Shown here one piece after another: positions 59,823-64,000 of a stretch of DNA of 64,000 nt. Every line of letters starts with the position of its first letter. The first letter of the stretch is position 1. The notes beneath the pieces were generated by a model that did not search any database, had not been told where the DNA came from, and saw nothing but the letters and a program-made list of their open reading frames with translations. A program made the position numbers and the translations under genes. The stretch lies in the NCBI GenBank assembly GCA_037954665.1, contig JBBMOL010000280.1, positions 620,001 through 684,000 on the forward strand, read 5' to 3'. The DNA is from Laguncularia racemosa. Its lineage: Eukaryota; Streptophyta; Magnoliopsida; Myrtales; Combretaceae.

Positions 59823-60472
59823 TCATGTGCCTATTTCTATAAAATAATCAAGTAATTCCAATTTCGAGGTGATAGTCCACAATAATTGATTCCAACAATC
59901 AAATAACGAACAATAACATAAAATAAACCTTAAACCTTTACCGGATATGACACACTAGCAAGATAGTAGTCTTAGTACAGATTAGTTAATATGACGCAGA
60001 ATAGTCCAATATCGTCACTAGACATAATCCAATGGATTGATAAAAGTATATGAAGAACAAACTTTACTATATAATTCTTAAATGTTTAAAAGTCCCAAAA
60101 TTCTTAAATTGCAAACCTATTTATAGGAAAAGGAAAGCAAAACTCGAAAAGCCATAAAGTAAACTGACTTAAGTACATAAGCTACTAGCTTTAGCAAAGA
60201 AGACTACTGTCTTTAGAAGTAAGAAGGTCATTGGCTTAGGGAGGGAAGGCCACTGGCTTTGGTGTTTTATGCCTCTAGCCTTGATGGGTAGCCTTAGAGG
60301 TAAAGCCACCGGCTTTGGTGGCCGAATTATCTTCTAAACCATTGGCTTTGAGGCTTGTCTAAAGGGGTAAGCCACCAGCTTTTATGGCCGAGCTAAATGG
60401 GTTCTTTGCCAGTTTGTGTGATTTAAATCTTCCCTCGAATGACTTTGTAAGAGCATGTTTTGATTCTCATCA
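59823..60472 (-). repeat. gag-protease element 3' LTR
   Basis: 650 bp with at least four copies of a GCCACYGGCTTTGGTG-like motif (60249, 60305, 60338, 60371). A block near 60200-60265 is mostly missing from the other LTR. Confidence 0.88.
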
Positions 60473-60657
60473 TCTCCTCGGACCTATAGAAGATTTTCCC
60501 TTAAATCAGATGGTTCTTTGCTTTTGAATGAAAATGCCTGAACATTACCTAGACTGAAAACCTTGGTCTATCTATGTTTCTTATCTTGACGTCATGGTTG
60601 CCTTGAAGACTTCTAAATTTTCGGTGACTATTCCGCTCTGCTCAATTTGTCTCCTAG

Positions 60658-62436
60658 TTACTTTTGCCTCACTAATAAAGACTTCCTTTTAGTGGTTTTA
60701 TTGATCTGCTCCTGGGCTTCGTACACCTTAGTTGGTGACATAGGACTCAAAAAAACCCGTTCACCATCCTTCTAAAACATATAGGTGTTTCTACACCCAT
60801 CATGCAATACTCTCCTATCTAGTAACTGAGGCCTACCCAATAATATATTTGAAGTGCACATAGGGGGAACATCGCAATTAACTTCATCCTAGTACTTTGT
60901 CCCTATGCTGATTGGAATCTTAGCTCTCTGAGTGACATGTAGACTGTCTCGTTCACTTAACCAGTGTAGTTCATAGGGCTTAGGATGTGGTGTAGTAACT
61001 AGTTGCAATTTATCAACTAATGCAGTAGCTATAACATTGGTGCAACTACCACCATCAATAAGAAGAGTACAAAGATTACCTTGGACCCTACGGAGAATAT
61101 GGAATAGGTTTTCCCTCTATACGTCCTCAATATCTAGAGATGTAATCATTACTCTATGCAACACGTTAATAGCCAGATATTGATCATTGCCCTTATCCTC
61201 ATGTACCTCAATATCTAGATCCTCATAATATTCCTTTAGCATTGCTAATAAATCTGTTAGCTCAAGTATCTCTTCCTTACCATCTTTACTTTCTACCTCC
61301 ATAGCAATCATCACCCTTTTGTTGGGACACTAAGTAGCCATGTGTCCAAAGCCCATACATTTGAAGCATTGGGTTTAACGAATCTTCTCACCTGATAACC
61401 CTGGTACTATTTATCTCATGTTAGCCCTAGCAATTGCTTTCCCTTTTCAAAAAATTTCCTTCCCCCTATTAGTAACAGTTGCATTCGATTCCACAGCCTT
61501 ATCAATTCCCCCTTTTTCAACCTATTGACTATCTGACCTATATAGTTTAGTAGTGGATCCATACCTGAAACGCCTCTGTCTCTTAACTTTTAAAGCCAAT
61601 TAGATGGCCTCATCAAGTATGTCATACCGCTATAATTCCACTATATAAGCAATCTCATATTTTAGCCCTAACATAAATCGTTCTATAGTTTGCTCTAGAT
61701 GTTCAATGGTTCTACAACAAATCATGAGAGCCTTAAATTCCTATACATATTTGTCTATAGTTTTACATCCTTATCTCAAGGTCTAGAGACGCATGAATAG
61801 TTCATGCTTATAATGCTCTAGAACAAATCTTTTCCTTAGAACTCTTTTCATCTCTTACTAAGCATAAATCTCAGCTTCACCATCTCTCCTCCTATTAGCT
61901 ATAAGGTTCTTCCACCATAAGGCGGCATAACCTGTAAACTCGATTGCTGCCAGACAAACTCAAGTATGGTCATTGATCTCATAGCACTTGAGGAGTCCTT
62001 CTACCTTATCCTCCTAATCAAGGTAATCCTCTATAAACCCCCTTCCAGCAAATGAAAGCGTCTACAATTTTACATATTCCAGACCCCTAAGCGGCCTGAA
62101 CTTACGATTAGGATAAACCTTATCTTCAAAGTTATCATCTCTTTCCTCCTTGTAATCACGATACTCTCTTCCAACTTGTCTGCCCCTATTTCCTCCTAAG
62201 GCTCCTTCTTTACCCACAACATTAAGGGCTACTTGAGGTAGGGGTGCTTGTGGATTTGCCACTAGTTGTTGGGGTAAGGTCATCTGATCAACTCTAGTGG
62301 CTAGGTTAGCAAGTACGGTGGTTAGATCCTACAATTGTTCTTCTAAAATTACCATAGCACGATGACCTTGAACTCTTCCTCTAACTTGGTTGTTAGCCTC
62401 ATTCTCGATTGCTCCATTAACATTGTCATTTGACAT
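60658..62436 (-). pseudogene. gag-protease polyprotein of the nested element, broken by stops
   Basis: Colinear over its whole length on the minus strand. It has the gag start MSNDNVNGAIENEANNQ, a mid-gag EFTGYAALWWKNLIANRRRD and YKHELFMRL, the zinc knuckle CFKCMGFGHMAT-stop-CPNKR (about 61340-61375), and an aspartic protease with LLIDGGSCTNVIATALVDKL (about 61020-61075) and CTSNILLGRPQLLDRRVLHDG. The sequence is chromovirus-like. At least a dozen in-frame stops, most of them TAG, prevent translation, yet there are almost no frameshifts, so decay has been mainly by point mutation. The frame ends LLVRQK-stop just before the polypurine tract. Confidence 0.88.
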
Positions 62437-62897
62437 GCCTCATAGAAATTGCAATCTTAACACAAAATTCACAAGTCACAATCACACACTTCAATAATCC
62501 CCAATTGGTACAATCCTAATTACAACCTTCACTCGATCCCCAACTCAAAACCCAACACAAACAACCTCCACTCACAACGACAATACAACTCGGATACATA
62601 AACAACAACAAACAAACCTAATTCACTTACTCAATCAACAACAATAGAATCACATAACCTACGACAACAACCACAACATAAAAACCTAATTTCAATTCGC
62701 TATCAATACCAAGAACAAGCCTTAATTCAATTTAATCACTCACAGCAACAACATAACTAATTCAACAAACCGCGTATAACCTAAATTCGACCTTAACCAA
62801 TCACAACACCATACACAATATCAAAAACCCTAATTTTGTCAAAGGAAGTTCAACAATAACAATACCTTTTCTTAATCTAAAGTCTGATAGCAAAAGA

Positions 62898-63481
62898 TGA
62901 TGTGCCTATTTTTATAAGATAATCAAGTAATTCCAATTTCGAGGCGATAATCCACAGTAATCAATTCCAACAATCAAATAACAAATAATAACATAAACTA
63001 AACCCTAAACCCTTACCGGATATGATGCACTAACAAGAGAGTAGTCCTAGTACGGATTAGTTAATATGACGTACAACAATCCAATACTGTCACTTGCCAC
63101 AATCTAATGGATTGATAAGAGTATATGAAAAACAAACTTCACTATATAATTCTCAAATGTTCAAAAGTCCTTAAATTCTGACATTGCAAACTTATTTATA
63201 AGAAAAGGAAAACAAAACTCGAAAAGCCACAAACTAAACCGACTTAAGTACATAAGCCGCTAGCTTTGGCAAAGAAGGCCGCCAAACTTAGTGTTTTATG
63301 CCACAGGCTTTGATGGTCAGCCTTGGTGGCCGGCTTATCTTCTATGCCATCGGCTTTGAGGCTGGTCCAAAGGGTTAAGCCACCGACTTTTATGGTTGGC
63401 CTAAATGGGTTCTTTGCCTATTCGTGTGATTTAAATCTTCCCTCGAATGACTTTGTAAGCAGCATGATTTGATTCCCATCA
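62898..63481 (-). repeat. gag-protease element 5' LTR
   Basis: 584 bp, bounded by TGATG and CATCA. Confidence 0.88.
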
Positions 63482-64000
63482 CTATGACCAATACCTCCCG
63501 ATTGTTATATGCGATAAAATGGAGGTAGCATACTATGATTGCCATTAAGGAAACCGATCAGTAGAAGAATATGAGGTGGAGTTAAATCACCTAGTGAAAT
63601 TCATGCCAACAACGTTTAGAACAAAAGAGAGGTTTAGGGCTCATTGGTTTATGTTGGGTTTAGAGCCCACTTTATAGCATAAAGTGGGGTTATTCCAGTT
63701 GAACACATACTTTGAAGTAGTGGACAAGGCTATGTTCCTAGAGCAAAGTCATAAAAGGACTAATGAGATGAGGAATCAGGGGACAAGAGTGGTAGTGGGG
63801 AAGAGACTTACTCATTGTATCATTAGATAAGAGAAGGGTAAGAAGCTTCAAACCTTTCAGACCAAACTTGTGGTCATTGTTGCACTCTCCTCTCAACTTA
63901 GGAATTCTTCAATAGGATATGTTCACAAATGCACTAGGTGCTTTGGACAACATAAATTGAGTGAGTGTAAGTGGCCAGAGGGTACTTGATTGTCTTATGG
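63482..64000 (+). pseudogene. chromovirus gag, C-terminal part
   Basis: Continues as YDQYLPIVI, then SVEEYEVELNHLVKFMP, FRAHWFMLGLEP and a knuckle CTRCFGQHKLSEC with one residue fewer than the usual C-x2-C-x4-H-x4-C. Several stops. Cut by the window end. Confidence 0.75.

Larger units (their letters stand above)
59823..63481 (-). mobile_element. gag-protease-only LTR element (TR-GAG-like), minus strand
   Basis: A 3659-bp element with exact target duplication CTATG (59818-59822 and 63482-63486). LTRs at 62898-63481 (5', 584 bp) and 59823-60472 (3', 650 bp) end in TGATG...CATCA; the outermost base pair of the left copy reads TC. A primer site-like TTTTGCTATCAGACT and the purine-rich GTCCGAGGAGA flank the internal part. 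The 2.4-kb interior holds a single gag-protease frame and has no room for reverse transcriptase or integrase. Such elements need enzymes from a full-length relative. It is inserted in the gag of the plus-strand chromovirus. Confidence 0.9.
57290..64000 (+). mobile_element. Ty3/gypsy chromovirus-type retrotransposon, runs off the window
   Basis: 5' LTR, primer site and gag on the plus strand. Gag is split by the element at 59823-63481 and continues to the window end, where a zinc knuckle-like CTRCFGQHKLSEC appears (63935-63973). Reverse transcriptase and integrase would lie beyond the window. Confidence 0.75.

Overview
This is an AT-rich window of plant nuclear DNA, almost certainly from a flowering plant and probably a eudicot. 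The evidence is a spliced cysteine-rich receptor-like kinase gene, a decayed pentatricopeptide repeat gene, and Ty3/gypsy (Tat and chromovirus types), Ty1/copia, L1 LINE and hAT elements. I do not identify the species. Most of the window is nested, decayed transposable elements. The only gene that looks intact is on the minus strand at about 52.4-56.6 kb.

Layout. 1-2440: two inverted LTR-like arms around a broken PPR gene. 2441-6030: a minus-strand L1 LINE remnant (tail of ORF1, endonuclease pieces, start of reverse transcriptase) interrupted by a GC-rich non-autonomous hAT element (3809-5028, 8-bp target duplication). About 6132-8330: a minus-strand chromovirus-type LTR. 8405-31640: a Tat-lineage Ty3/gypsy element (Tat-A, target duplication GCTTT), split by a second, 12.7-kb Tat element (Tat-B, 14319-26994). 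Both carry an upstream ORF1, reverse transcriptase, two RNase H domains, integrase, and a tandem repeat array before the 3' LTR. About 31824-36420: a plus-strand copia element. 37500-44345: a minus-strand L1 ORF1 remnant interrupted by a minus-strand copia element (39201-44212, target duplication ATAGG) and probably by an LTR-like piece at 38140-38930. 46207-51172: a minus-strand copia element resembling the Tork lineage (target duplication ATATA). 52398-56554: the CRK gene, seven exons. About 57290 to beyond 64000: a plus-strand chromovirus whose gag is interrupted by a 3.66-kb gag-protease-only LTR element (59823-63481, target duplication CTATG).

How it works together. The window is mainly a layered record of insertions. 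Relative ages can be read from who sits inside whom: Tat-B is younger than Tat-A, the hAT is younger than its LINE, copia-2 is younger than its LINE, and the gag-protease element is younger than the chromovirus. The CRK gene keeps every splice site and an open frame across all exons, but its kinase domain has DFD in place of DFG and a Ser in place of the third glycine of the nucleotide loop. The most notable observations are tRNA-like pol III promoter boxes in all four Tat LTRs, the two related tandem arrays (about 122 and 79 bp), the gag-protease-only element, and the atypical CRK kinase. I found no clearly new multi-gene system.
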